Source of the DNA: Xestospongia muta
Taxonomy: Eukaryota > Porifera > Demospongiae > Haplosclerida > Petrosiidae
Direction: 5' to 3'
Length of the DNA: 64,000 nt
Assembly (NCBI GenBank): GCA_963693285.1
Contig: OY848930.1
Location: 434,001-498,000, forward strand
The position numbers and the translations under genes were made by a program. The notes below the pieces were generated by a model. That model saw only the letters and a list, made by a program, of their open reading frames with translations. It was not told the origin of the DNA and ran no database searches. Shown here piece after piece: positions 52,234 through 64,000 of the stretch (the stretch's first letter is position 1; each line of letters starts with the position of its first letter).

Positions 52234-54092
52234 TTAAATCACCTCTGAATTAACAACCATACTTGTTTAGCTTGTTCCTTCATCTTGGCTAACTCGGGAT
52301 CATCTTGTTTCGATCTGCTTTTAGCTGCTCTAATAATCTTCTCCTTTTCTCTCTCCTGCCGTCGACTGGCACTGATTTCATCAATCCTTTCTAACACCTT
52401 CAATTGTCCTCTCACATCACTGGTGGTCTCGTAATGGGAATCGTCCTAAAGGACTCAATCTTCATACTTTAATACTGTAAGTAACAAAGACTTACTTTTA
52501 AACTTTCTACTCTGTGTTGACTGACAAGAATTACTTTTTCAATAATATTTTTTAAACGTTCCTATTGACAATAACATTCCTTCAAAAAGAGATTAAATGA
52601 AAATAATGTCTTACTTCAGTGGCATGAGACAAAAACGATAAGTACTCCTCCGACATTTCTGTAACCCCATGACGATGTGCTATAACATTAACAAATACAG
52701 TATTAAAGTATAATAAACAACATAACAAACAATTGACAATATTCAGTATTCCTAGTTAGTAAAACAAATTTTAACTACAACTTAAATTTTGCAAGTAAGA
52801 TAGATGAAGTGTATTAATTCTTTAGAGATCAATTAAAATCATACAACACTCACCTATTTTTTGTACTCTGTCTCTGAGAACTGTAGGAGATATAAATGTC
52901 TCATCACTACAGCTTCTACTTGTCATGTCAACAACAGCCGTAGGCAAAAAATGAGCTGACTCTTCCTGTAAGGGAAGGAGGAGGAGAGAGAGAGTTAGAA
53001 ATTATGCTAATAAATAGAATTACCTTTAAATTAATACCTGCAATATCCATACCCTCTTCATCATCATCATCCCTAAATGGAGTTATAAACGAGTGATGAT
53101 GTGTACCAAAAACAACTAAGGGCAAAGATGACTAAAACTATTACTGAACAAACTTGCTCTACTTTAATACTGTTACTAAACCCTAAAGTGTAGTGCTATT
53201 CTACAGACTCCAGCTGTTTATGAGACATAGCAAAGTCATTATAAACAATACAATATTGCTATGATGTACCACACTAAGACACTAGCATATAGCTGGACTT
53301 ACTCTTGTACTTGTGTCTTTCCTCCAACAAAATTGTCATCTTCTTTACTCGTTTTAACTTTATTTAATAAACTATTTAACCCTCCTTTACGTGGAGAGGG
53401 AGAAGCTCCTCTCTTGGGACTACCCTGTCCTTGAACGGTCAAAGACGACTGGTTAGCTAGTGCTAGTGATACTTGTTGTTTTTGCTCTTTCATTAATTGT
53501 TGTTGTTTTAATAGCACACTAAGTTGTTGTGGAGTAGTTGGGGTAGTTGTTAGAAGGGGTGTGGTCGTCACTCCGCTAGCTAGTTGTGTTTTATTGTTCT
53601 TTTGTTTCTGCAAAGCTAATTGGAGTTGTAACTGACGTTGTTTGTTAAGTTGTTCTAAGTATAATTTTCGCTGCTCCTCAGGTAATTTTGCTAGTTGTAA
53701 TCTGATAGCTTGTTGCTGCTGTACTGTTAATGTTAGCAATGGATTAGCCACAATGTTGGCAGCATTTCGAGCTACTTGTTGTAACAAGATAGTTGAGGTT
53801 GGAGTCTGCTCTAATGTGGTTTGGGGCTGAGACTGTGTTGTTGGTATGGGTTTCTGGGTAGTAGTGATAGCATTGGATGTAACACTGGGTATGAAGGTTT
53901 GTGTTTGAGGTTTGGGTGGTGTCTCTAGTTTTTGGGTTGACTGCTCTGTATTCGTTTGTTGAGCTTGTTTTTCTTGGACTTTTTTCTCAACAAGTTGTCT
54001 CATGTATTCTTTCTGTAGTTGTAAGTGAAGTCTCAAGTCATGAACGCTATTCTGGAGAGAGAGATGGAGGGAGGGAGGGAGGGAGAGAGAGG

Positions 54093-54191
<99 letters not shown>

Positions 54192-55149
54192 GGGGGGAAG
54201 TGAGGAGGAGGAGGAAAAGGAAAATTCATTTCCTAAAAAACAAACCAACCTTCAAAAAGGGAAGAAGACCAGGTTGATGTTTTGACTTTAGGTCCTCTTC
54301 AATTTTTATTGCAAACTCTTCCTCACTAATGCTACCAGCCTGCAAATATCATGAAAATGAAAGTAAAATATATCAATACACACCACAACAAACAACAAAA
54401 CACAAACAACAAACATTTGTATTGCATACAAGTTAATAACTCAATGATTATAACGTACTATTCCATTTTACAATAAAACTTACCACTAATTTTTGGACTA
54501 GAGAATGAACAGCAGTTTTTACTGAAGGCCCTGAATTGCCCGCCAATTGAATTAAATTTGTCAAAAAGTTTTTAACTTTTGTTACTACATTGAGCATCTC
54601 TTTAGCTTTTGCTTGACCACTTTTACTAACTAACGCTTGTATAGCAAATAAGCTAGCTTGCTTATAAAGAGCGGATTGTTCATCACTTGTCAATAACTGA
54701 GTGTTGGGTGTCTGTGGAGTGATCCCTCCAAATGGTGACAAGGAGGTTAAGCTTGGTCTTCTGTTAGAGCCATCCAGTGGTAAAGATCCTGCCTTTGCAC
54801 TGGTAGAGAGAGGAGTGGAAGTGAGATTGAGGGTTAGGTTGTGAGAAATTGATGTTAGGGAGGCTGATGAAGCTTCACCTTTTGTTTTCACTGGTTGACT
54901 GGCATCAGTCGCGTCTTGTGTACTATCTTGAGAGCAATTTTGACTCTCAATGTCACTGGGAGTCGGTTCTATGGATACAAAACCACTATCTTGAGATAAA
55001 GACAAGGCGCCATCCTTAGTCGAGTTCAATTCTTGATGTATGGAGCTGACAACAGCCGTCACATCATTCTCGTCCATTTCTGCATTGATCAGTGCTTCAA
55101 TATCGAGATCACCGGACATTTCTGTCCCAATTTCAGACGTGGCCATCAT
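51748..55149 (-). CDS. TAF4: TFIID subunit TAF4
   Basis: Core TFIID scaffold subunit; pairs with TAF12 through a histone fold. Exon 1 (54484-55149) opens [20 protein letters not shown] and includes Ser/Thr-rich sequence. The TAFH/NHR1 domain begins [17 protein letters not shown], crosses into exon 54252-54341 ([17 protein letters not shown]) and ends in exon 3 ([20 protein letters not shown]). Exon 3 is Gln-rich. The histone fold is [20 protein letters not shown] to [21 protein letters not shown], followed by a charged helix ([20 protein letters not shown]). The end, [20 protein letters not shown] then [10 protein letters not shown], matches the invariant TAF4 C-terminus. One intron carries a long purine tract (54057-54198). 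Divergent from NELFCD. Confidence 0.93.
52191..52231. repeat. (GA)n microsatellite in a TAF4 intron
   Basis: About 20 GA dinucleotides between two TAF4 exons encoding LQLEQERE and the upstream helix. Confidence 0.95.
54057..54198. repeat. Long (GA)n/poly-G purine tract in a TAF4 intron
   Basis: About 140 bp of nearly pure purine (GA repeats, then a run of 17 or so G). On the TAF4 sense strand it is a CT-rich tract immediately before the CCAG acceptor of exon 3, so it acts as an oversized polypyrimidine tract. Serine/leucine and arginine/glutamate ORFs across it are artefacts. Confidence 0.95.
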
Positions 55150-55330
55150 CAGAAAAAAGAGATTGTAGACGATTTCTTTCTCCTTTTCTTTTACTGGCCA
55201 ACCATTTTGATATAAGAACTCTTGAATTTATACTCCCGGCTAGTTTCCGGATATTTCCGTATACTTACAAATTTCCTGCCAACTTGTCTATAAAAGCAAG
55301 CCTTCCTATATATTTTACTATCACTCAGTG
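55150..55330. promoter_or_regulatory. Bidirectional promoter TAF4/NELFCD
   Basis: 181 bp between start codons of two Pol II transcription genes. No NRF-1 palindrome or TATA box found. The pairing suggests co-regulation, which is inference. Confidence 0.5.
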
Positions 55331-58300
55331 ATGGCAGAAGCTCCAGGAGACTCAGAAGATTCAGACTATGAGCAGGTATATAGTGCATTTGAAATAATCA
55401 TAAATAAAGTCTTATTTTTGTGGTAGGCAGAAGGAGATGACGATATTAACGAAGATCAAGAGATATTGAGAGATCAAGTTACAGGACTAAAAATGGAAGA
55501 TGCAGTGCTTGAATCAGGAATCTTTAAGACCCTTGAAGAGTATGTAACCATGGCTACAATATACAATATGTAGATTAGCAAAATTTTTATCCCAGTAATG
55601 GATGTCCCTATGTTAATTTATGAGTTAGGGTACAAGGTTCAAAGTTTAGGGTGTAGAGTTTAATATTAATTTCCATTAAGATGAAGCCAAGACTCTAGAA
55701 CTAGCAATAGATTAGTTACATTCTATTTTTTCTCTTCTTTAGTTTCCTAGATCTTGGCGGTGAAACACGCAGTGCTATTCGTCACCTGACCTCTGGTTAT
55801 AAGGGGATGCCCCTAATGATTAACGTATTAATTGACTGGCTCCATTTTTCAGGTAAATTAATGTTAGTTCATACATAATATTGCTATAGTTACCAAATAG
55901 TGCCCAATTTAGGGTTGGGATCAAGCACATTAGTGCTTGTAATTAAAGTTCTTTAAGCACATTTTTAAAGTGTTTGACAGTGCTTTGAAGTATTTTATCA
56001 GTTAAAACACTTGTACTTGTGGTTGAGTACTTGCTTTGGTGAATCCTTGTTAAGCACATTCTAAGCACTAAGCACCTTTATTGACCTTCTAAATTAGTAG
56101 CTTTCTAATGTTAGCACTCTACTGACCTCTAATGGTATAAAGCATTTCTAAAAAACAAAGAATTTTTGCAAAAATGTAAGCCTTGCAGGTGTTATATAAT
56201 TTGTTTATTCAACTGTTGCTAGATAAACATGACATGATATACCATTTAAATAGTGATTGGCAATTTAAAGCTATTGCAAAGTCACTACTACTGGTTTTGA
56301 AAACCTCATGTTTATAGATGTAATAATCTTTTAAAATAATTTAAAAACCATAGTATTAATTATAAGTTTAATGGAGGTGGAAGGGGTGCTTGGTGTATGC
56401 TTGAAGCACTTTTAATGTGCTTGACTTTATGCTTAATAAAAACTTACCATAGCTATGTATTTCATTAAGGTTGTCGTAAAAAGGAGATTCAAGTGTTAGT
56501 TGAAGATCATTTAAAGTCATTAATTTTAAGACATTTTGATCCTAAAAAGGCTGACCTCATTTTCACCGAAGAAGGCTCTGTAAGTAGACACTAGAGTCTG
56601 GGTCTGGGAACTGATATTTCAATATCTCTACTCCAGACCCCTTCTTGGCTAGAAGAAATGATCAGTTTTACAACTTGGAGAGAAATGTTCTACCAACTAG
56701 CAGAGCAGTACCCAGACTGTCTTATGCTCAAGTTCACTATGAAAGTACTTCAAATATATAATAGACTATTTATTGTCTTATTTTAGCTTATAACTGATGC
56801 TGGTTACCAAGGAGAAATAACAAGTGCTTCAACAGCTTCTCATCAACCTGAGGTGTTCTGTGGATTAATAAAGACTTTACTCACTGATATCATATCGTCA
56901 TCGTCAATTGAATTAGAGAGTAAATTTAAAGAGTTTTCTGTAAGTTTAAAACAAATGTTTTGATCCATTCATCTATACTCTGTCTGAGTTGAGTTAAGCC
57001 CTTCGTTAACTCGGTCAGAGTATAACTATTTGTTTAACCATATGTTTACCACCCATCTAATTCATTAATCTATTCACCCTCTCTATCTATCAATCTATCT
57101 GTCCATCTTTTATCAATCTATTCCATCATTTATCCATCACCTAGCAACTGGTATGTCATAGTCAGCATACATACTTCTATACACAAGCTATGATAAAGAC
57201 ATTAGAACAACGTCATACATCTCAACGTCACTTTACTCAATGGCTCTCAGAAGAAATTCAAAGAGAAGCTAGAAAAAGGTAAATACACAGCTGTTACATT
57301 TTATGACATCATCATGACATCATAGGAAACTTGATGTAACAAATATGATGTTGCATTTTAATGGGATTGGTACGCATAGTAAAGTTTTTGAAGCCCTAGG
57401 ATCGATGTTGTCTAGAAACGCTTTAAACCCTGCTGATGTTACTACAGTAAGATCATGAAATATTAGAGGATTGAGTTGTATTGTGGTCTAGTTATATCGG
57501 TGTTATACAGATCAGGAAGACCAACCAACTGTAAAATTTCTTCACAATGCTCAATTCCTTGGTGAGTAATGCTTGAGGTGTGTCTATACTACATTCTCTC
57601 TCTCTCTCTCTCAGAGCTACTTGTTCAAGCCCTATTCAAACCAGGAAGTACAGTTAATCCAGATCACAAAGAAAAGTATCTTTATTTACTAGCATATGCT
57701 ACCAGTGTCTATGAGTCAGCCAGTGGTAGTGATGATCCAATAGTTATTAAAGATGACCTGTTACCAACACAAGAAGCTATTGAGACAGCATGTATGATAT
57801 GTTCAGCTGCTAATGACTCATATACAGAATTATTAACAAGAATAGGAAAATTATTTGAATGTTTAAGGTACAGTGAGAGAGAGGGGAGGGACACATGTTA
57901 GATTGAGAGATAAGACATATTATAATAACATTTGATTGTTCCCGTAGGTATCCTATTGTATCAATGGGTGTTTTTCGGTGGGTAGAGGCCACTGTTGTAG
58001 AACCTAGTTTCTTTGAAGTATCTGCAGAAACATCTTCTCTATTTCTAGTCTTATTAGATGAGGTACAAACCATTTTATTAACCCCTCTTTCCTTGTTAAT
58101 AAATGTCTTTTATTTAGATGGCATCATATCATTCTTTACAACATCCTTTCATACTAGAATTACTCCAGAGATTGCTAGAGGCTTCGTATCAATCAATGGA
58201 AGTACAGATGCAGGTACAATAGAGGAAACAGTAACAATAATAGTATATTTAGAGGTATTAATTTTATTTTGTAATTGTTTATTGTTTATTGTAGGAATTA

Positions 58301-58802
58301 AAAAGAACATTTCTCGATCATTTTATTCACTTGTTAAGTTGTGGTCATGTCATTCCTGTTGTACATTATATGCATAAATGTATGCAGAATGAAATATTGG
58401 ATCACTCCATGATCAGATATTTTGTAACAGAGGTATGTGGTATACGCAAAAAGTAACTAGAAGGATTATACTTTTACTGTTGTAGGTATTAAATGTAATA
58501 CAGCCACCATATTCAATGGAGTTCACAACGGTTTTTTTACCTCTCCTACAAAATGAAGAAATTACTGCCCCACTAATATCACAAACCAAAGATGACCCTG
58601 TTTCACAATTTCTTGGTAAGTTCATGAAATGAGAGGAGACCATACTTATATAATATGTACAAATATAATTATAGTATAAGTGTGTACTTCATTTAAATGT
58701 AGACAAAGTATTTATTAATTTATCTGATTATCCCTTTTCATTTCTTTCATAGCTGAATGTCCACGAAAGTCAAAGAAAAAGAAAAAGTCCAAAAACACAT
58801 AG
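55331..58802 (+). CDS. NELFCD: Negative elongation factor C/D
   Basis: Subunit of NELF, which with DSIF holds RNA polymerase II in promoter-proximal pausing. About 14 exons. The start [15 protein letters not shown] is acidic as in the family. Blocks in order: [167 protein letters not shown]. The [15 protein letters not shown] and [12 protein letters not shown] blocks are close to identical to the vertebrate protein. The C-terminus differs: a lysine-rich KKKKKSKNT tail. The intron 55853-56469 is long for this region and has AGCACTT-type short reiterations. Confidence 0.93.
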
Positions 58803-58971
58803 CTAGTTCAATATGGCAGCATATTCACCACCTTACACTATGATCGTTATAGTTTTTTTTTCAAATTTCTTTTTATTATTATGTTAAATGAAGTATTAGA
58901 TCAACAAACTCAGATATATTGTAAATATAAGTGATCTGAGTTGTATGAACTATATACCTTTACTTATCTAC

Positions 58972-61900
58972 TTATAATCCTTTAAGATAGTAAGTCCATT
59001 TGACACTGCTAGTAGCTCCTCCACTCTTTACACTAGAGACAATTAATTTTCCCACTTTTGCAAGACTAGTGTCAGCTTGTTTAGCATCAAAGTGAACAAG
59101 AATGTTGTATATTTTACGAGGCTTTAAGTTATCACCTGGTTTTACTGTGAATGCAGGGTTGTCCACAGAGAAACTGAATTGTTTTGTTTGATGGAAGATA
59201 TTCCTGAATGGAATGTTGATACTTCCACCTGCTTTGATTGTATAAGGACCCTGTGGTTTGGGTTCTAGACAGTGTCCCTGTAAAGGTATGACATAGTCTC
59301 CTCCTAAAATGTGAAATGCAAATGAAGTCAAGTTCAGTAGTATGGATATGTAAATGAAGAATATAGAATGAAAATTGTTGGCATGAATTATGAAATGGGT
59401 ATAAACCTGAGGCTGATGATATGGATAAGGTTGCATGAGTGTCTCCTAAAGATGAAGGTTCAAAGGTCACATCGACGGCTGCTTCAGTGGTTGATACAAT
59501 AAGAGATTTGTCGACATGAAAGTCAACATTGTCAACCTGTAATGGAAAGATTAATTTGATAGTTTACAGATGAAGGATTGACTGATAACAGATAAATTAA
59601 TGGTACCACAGACAAACAGACAGACAAATATACCTTGCAAGAGTACTCGGTTCTTCCTTTAGCATAGCTAGTGAAATAACATTGCAGTGACTGGTTGTTG
59701 CCTAATGTTGTTGTGAAGTGTACTGGTCTCTCTGGCATTGGTGGAGTAGCTTTTAGACGCAGTTCATAATGGTAAGCGCCTAGTTCAGAACTTTGAAGAG
59801 TAAGTTTTCCAGTAGAATCATCAACTTTGAGAGGCAAATACTCAAAGGTACATTTACCCTATAAAAAACAAATCATTCTGTGTCAGTCTATACAATCATC
59901 TTTTTATCTCCTTTAAAAGATAAATGTATTGGTAATTGTAAATGTAATGGTAATGATATATGTATTGTAATGGCATTGGTATGATAAAAGTAATGTTAAT
60001 AGTATAGATAATGATAGTGATAAATTTTAGTGTTAAACATAAATGTAATGGTAATGACGAATGCATTGGTAATTATTAATTTAATGATAGGAGTAATAAT
60101 AATTATAATAGTAGTGGTAATGGTATTAGTAGTGGTAATGGTAATAATAGTGGTAATGGTAATAATAGTGGTAATGGTAATAATAGTGGTAATGGTAATA
60201 GTAGTGGTAATGGTAATAGTAGTGGTAATGGTATAGTAGTGGTAATGGTAATAATAGTGGTAATGGTAATAATAGTGGTAATGGTAATAGTAGTGGTAAT
60301 GGTATAGTAGTGGTAATGGTAATAGTAGTGGTAATGGTAATAGTAGTGGTAATGATAAATGTAATGATAATAATATTGTCCAATGGTAAAGGAAGTGATA
60401 GCTGTAATGGTAATGGTAAAGGTAATAGTAGTGGTAAATGAAATGGTAATGATAAATATAATGGTAATGGTAAATGTAATGGTAATGATAGTGATAAATC
60501 TGAAGGTAGTGCTTGTGATAAATGTAATGGTAATTATAAATGTAACGGTAGTGGTACTATAAACAGACTGGATGTCCATCCATCCATTGTTACCTGACTT
60601 TCTGCTCCAATAAGAAAATTAGTAGGTATTGTTATATCAGATACATTAACTAATGTTGACATATTAACAGGTAATGGGAAAGGATTATCGATAGTAATAG
60701 TGTGAGACACGCTCCTACGAACAGCTGTTGTCAGTCTAATAGTACTGATAATACCAGCTGGAATAGATTTGAAATGAACATGATAGAAAAGATATTCCCC
60801 TGTCTGTTCATTCTGGAATGTAATCTGAAATATAGAAATTGATGTGGTTACTGTACAGATCTACTGCATGTGTTTTTTACTTTGGAAAGAAAAGATCCTT
60901 CTTTGAAAGAATAGAAGTTAAGCTTATAAGGTCTTTTTCCTAGTGCTGGCACATCAATATAGTCTGCTCCATTAAGACTTACAGAACGGTCAAGTTTTTC
61001 TGGTCGGATCATATCAGTGTAAACTCTAAATCGCTGCGACTGACGTAGCCAGTTGTGAACGCTGAGAAGCTCTGTGTATGAAGTTTTACAAGGTATCTCT
61101 TGTACAATAGAACCAGAGTGTTTAGGAGGATCAGCTGTACCCAGAAGATTGTAGAGCAGACCAGTACCATCTGGTATAGGAAAGAAGATAGAGCCCTACA
61201 AAATATAGAAAAGGATCAGTTTATATAAAGTTTCTATTACAGCTATATTTTTGTGTACCTGATGTTTCTGTGAATCATGTGTCATTACTAGTGGATGATA
61301 CGACAGTTCATAGTGACAAGCTTGGCCAGGTCTTATGCTAATGGATACAGGTCCAGACCAATGTTCTCCGTCTATAATAGGATGGAGTAACCAAGGAGTT
61401 GAACTTCTATTGTGAATGGTTAATTGTCTGGTTTCTTTATTACGCACAATTGTAGTGAAATGGATGACCTGTATGTATGGAGGAGAGAGAGAGATGAGAC
61501 AAGTTGGTATAGGAGTGTTTCTCACTTCTTTTAGTGGTATCTGTTCAATGCAGACACCAGTGAGAGTGATACGTAGAGGATGACCACCTTCAATGTTACA
61601 CAAGAGGCCTTCATAACGTATATCATTATGAATTTGTTGAGGATGAAAGACAAGATCAAATGAGATCTACAATGAAGTAGTTAGTTCAGGAATATGTTAC
61701 TGTATATAATATATATACCTCCATTCCAGGAGAAATATAGCCCTCTGTTGGTGTTATAGAAAAATCTGGACTAAATTTGTCTACCTCCCATTTAAATCTA
61801 ATGATAGAACAGTCATTTATTATCAATAGTGAATAGTAGAAATGATGGACTAAATGACAGACTCTTAATGGTGGGTGTATTGGTTTACTTTGCTCCAATG

Positions 61901-63912
61901 TCTCCATTATTGACCATTTGAATTCTCCTTGTGCTCTGACTGTGCAGAACAACAGCTCCAAAAGGAACGTGGTCATTATCGAGAGATATCTCTAGACCAT
62001 GACAGGAACCTCTCACAACAAACAAGGGATGAGAGAGACCATAACTCTCCATTATAACCTACAGGAGATGTAAGGATAGATTATATCCTAAGTCAATGTG
62101 GTAAGTACTGATGCTGGAGTCTAGCTATCCTCGTTCACTGTGGTAAGTACTGATGTTTACTAGTCTAGGACTTACTAACCTCTTCAGAAAACTGAGGCAC
62201 TCTAGCTGTGGGACAAAAAGTCACTTCAACCATCACTTCTTCTTTTGGTTTTAAAGTGATTTCTCCCATTACTCCATGTTGTTGTCCTTTGATTGGACAG
62301 AGAGCAACACTAAGCACACCTTCCTCTTGCAGAGCAGGTACAAGAGTGCTTGGGACAATGTTAACAGTAAATTTAACAGCTAATGGACTACGATTCACCA
62401 GCTTCACTCTCCTGTTGGTTTTCTCCTTGACACGTAGTGCTCCAAGATTGACTGATTTCTGTGCAGGATTAACTAACTCCACCTGAAATATCGACATATT
62501 AATAATAATATAAAAGAATGTATGAACTCAATACCTTGATATGTGCTCCTTCACCTCTCACTATGACAGTTTTTCGACTAATCCCATTTATTTCAAACAT
62601 AATTTCTTCACAATATTTAATTGCCTCATGTGGTCTGAAGTAACAATCAACGTCCATTGTCTCATCCGGTGCCAAGAGGCGTGGCTCAAAGTGGAGCTCA
62701 ATATCTTGTGTATTTGTATAGAGACATTCCACACTGAGATTTGCCTTGTCGTGATTGGTGATTGTGAGGGTGGTGATATTGGGAGGCATGTTTGGGTGAT
62801 GAAGGAACCGAGGACCAAAGTCATACTCTTTAAATGAGAAGGTAGCTTTAGGTTCTGTACCGGACCCTTTAAGAGTGATGGGGATAGCTGGTCCATTTGT
62901 AATCTAAAGAGGATTTGAGGACATAAGTCATGGATGAATGGATGGAGAGATGGATGAATAGAGAGATAGAATGGATGGAGAGATAGATAGAATGGATGGA
63001 GAGATGGATGGAGAGATAATTCATAAGTACTTGAAGTAATAGTTCACAATTCTTCAGTGACAAACATGATGCAGGAGAGAAGATAAGTTCACTGTTAACT
63101 TTATCATGAGCCTCAACCATTCCTTTCATAGGCTTAATACAAACAAGTTGATCTTCGACTCCACCTTTTTTACAACAGCCATCAGAGAAGCTCCAGTTGT
63201 AATGAAGACCAAATTGACTATGATTATGTACAGCCACCTGCCACAATGCCCTCTCATTAACAAGAACCTGAAAAAAATACAAATTTACAAGTCTATTTGT
63301 ATCATGGTTACAAGATCAGTCTAGCCTGACCTTTCCAAAATCAATGATTCTATTAGCTTGCTTGTCTACTGGGAGGTCAGTCTCTGCTCCACTAGTATCA
63401 GTTACTGAGAGAGACAATTTTATAGCATGAACTTCAGCTTTGATATTGAGTGTAAGAGGTGTAGGCTTGCTCTTCACATTGCAGACAAGATGGAAGATGA
63501 ATTCATGTTCTTCTGTAGCTGTGAAGGCTACATCCACTGGAAGCCTAAAACAGAACACAAGATCAGTTAAACTGTATATGAGGTAAGCTAGTCAAAATAA
63601 CTTATTCTTATCAGGTTTGTAGTTCACAGTGTATATGGTCATCAAGTTATTTGTTAATAGTTTTATAATTAGATGTTATACTAATATTAGTCCTTCATTC
63701 ATTAATGTACTGCTCTCTCTCTCTCTCTCTCTCTCTCAGATGAGATAACTCTCTACCTACTTACTTTGTCATTGGAGCAATCACTCCAGACATTGGACTA
63801 ACTGCTAATTTGGCTCTAGGATCACTTGATCTACAGCTCTTCTCATTGAATGAAAACTGGTAAGGTTTGTCTTCATTGTTAATTAAGTAGACAGTCTCAT
63901 TAGAACTAGTAC
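58972..63912 (-). CDS. HYDIN: HYDIN, axonemal central-pair protein, 3' (C-terminal) part
   Basis: Giant ASH/MSP-domain protein of the ciliary central-pair apparatus; only the C-terminal exons are here, the 5' part lies beyond the window. Exon near 63763-63912 gives VYLINNEDKPYQFSFNEKS and AVSPMSGVIAPMTK; the next gives LPVDVAFTATEEHEFIFHLV and KPTPLTLNIKAEVHA, close to HYDIN's FPIDI.FTPKQEG / HPVTLNVKAEG. Later exons contain repeated Ig-like beta units (VKLVNRSPLAVKFTVNIVP, EVMVEVTFCPTARVPQFSEE). The terminal exon reads PKPQGPYTIKAGGSINIPFR and KWTYYLKGL. CFAP47 has a related end, so it is the main alternative. One intron contains the splice-cassette relic (62090-62180) and another a TGGTAA-type repeat. 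Convergent with NELFCD. Confidence 0.8.
59930..60560. repeat. (TGGTAA)n-type minisatellite in a HYDIN intron
   Basis: About 600 bp of interspersed GGTAAT, AGTAGTGGTAATGG and ATAATAGTGG units, densest at 60110-60360, degenerating into AAATGTAATGGTAATGATAA phrases at both ends. Multiple open frames on the minus strand (Leu/Pro or Ile/Thr only) are by-products. Confidence 0.95.
62090..62180 (+). repeat. Two-copy relic of the splice-cassette minisatellite, antisense in a HYDIN intron
   Basis: Plus-strand sequence has GTCAATGTGGTAAGTACTGA then TTCACTGTGGTAAGTACTGA and TTTACTAGTCTAGGACTTAC. This is the POP4/TCF25 unit, oriented opposite to HYDIN. The antisense of its CTTACTAA word abuts the exon and supplies the HYDIN donor GAG|GTTAGTAAG. 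Confidence 0.9.
63714..63739. repeat. (CT)n microsatellite
   Basis: About 13 CT dinucleotides in a HYDIN intron. Confidence 0.95.
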
Positions 63913-63954
63913 CTGTAAATATAGACAGAGATTAAGTGATATTTGCTCCGTTCA

Positions 63955-63991
63955 TCTATCCATCCATCCATCCATCCATCCATCCTTTCAT
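63955..63991. repeat. (CATC)n microsatellite at the window end
   Basis: About eight tetramers of CATC, reaching almost to the window edge, within HYDIN intronic sequence. Confidence 0.95.
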
Positions 63992-64000
63992 TCATCTATC

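Noticed and set aside
54033..54285. Ser/Leu-rich and Arg/Glu-rich ORFs
   Set aside because: Translations of the GA/CT microsatellite inside a TAF4 intron.
60030..60579. Leu/Pro- and Ile/Thr-rich ORFs up to 158 codons
   Set aside because: Low-complexity translations of the TGGTAA minisatellite within a HYDIN intron.
58972..63912. CFAP47 instead of HYDIN
   Set aside because: The C-terminal PKPQGP block is shared, but the NNEDKPYQFSF, APMTK-LPVDVAFT and PTPLTLNIKAE series fits HYDIN better. CFAP47 is kept as the alternative.

Overview
The window looks like nuclear DNA of a simple animal, most probably a demosponge close to Amphimedon. It is AT-rich and gene-dense, its introns are often only 45-80 nt, and its genes are recognisably metazoan (NELFCD, TAF4, MED10, TTC5, NCOA5-like, HYDIN). 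It also carries a tandem family of caspase-like proteins with death-fold domains. The species call is inference from gene content, not from a database match. Nearly all genes are split, so I rebuilt CDSs by joining exons at GT/AG sites with consistent phase; spans below include introns.

Layout. 1-9.7 kb: POP4 (-) with a 4.8 kb minisatellite in its last intron, divergent from GINS3 (+), then TTC5 (-). 9.8-11.8 kb: a cyclic-nucleotide-binding-domain-like gene (+), divergent from TTC5. 11.8-16.5 kb: no gene, but a patchwork of tandem repeats built round a GGTAGACTC core, with a 62-bp-arm hairpin. 17.0-23.0 kb: NCOA5-like (+), OXA1L (+), MED10 (-). 23.2-32.8 kb: KARS (+), intronless FAM135-like (-), AFG3L2 (-), NDUFAF3 (+). 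33-46 kb: four tandem death-fold/caspase-like genes (A-D) and a broken copy of the TCF25 5' end. 46.1-51 kb: TCF25 (+), with a second array of the POP4-intron minisatellite. 51.7-58.8 kb: TAF4 (-) divergent from NELFCD (+). 59-64 kb: the 3' part of HYDIN (-), which runs out of the window.

Five divergent gene pairs share promoters of 66-181 bp (POP4/GINS3, TTC5/CNBD-like, MED10/KARS, AFG3L2/NDUFAF3, TAF4/NELFCD). Two themes recur: mitochondrial biogenesis and quality control (OXA1L, AFG3L2, NDUFAF3, the KARS mitochondrial isoform) and Pol II transcription (MED10, TAF4, NELFCD, NCOA5-like).

Most unusual observations. (1) One ~59-bp minisatellite lies in introns of POP4 and TCF25. In both, read in the gene's sense, each unit is a complete splicing cassette: branch-like motif, 3' splice site, 9-nt in-frame mini-exon, 5' splice site. 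A two-copy antisense relic sits in a HYDIN intron. (2) KARS appears to make cytosolic and mitochondrial forms by splicing or retaining an 80-nt intron that contains the mitochondrial start codon. (3) The AFG3L2/NDUFAF3 bidirectional promoter has been copied to just upstream of caspase-like gene C. (4) Caspase-like gene D is a chimera joined inside an intron, with an exon-fusing deletion and a 7-bp frameshifting duplication.
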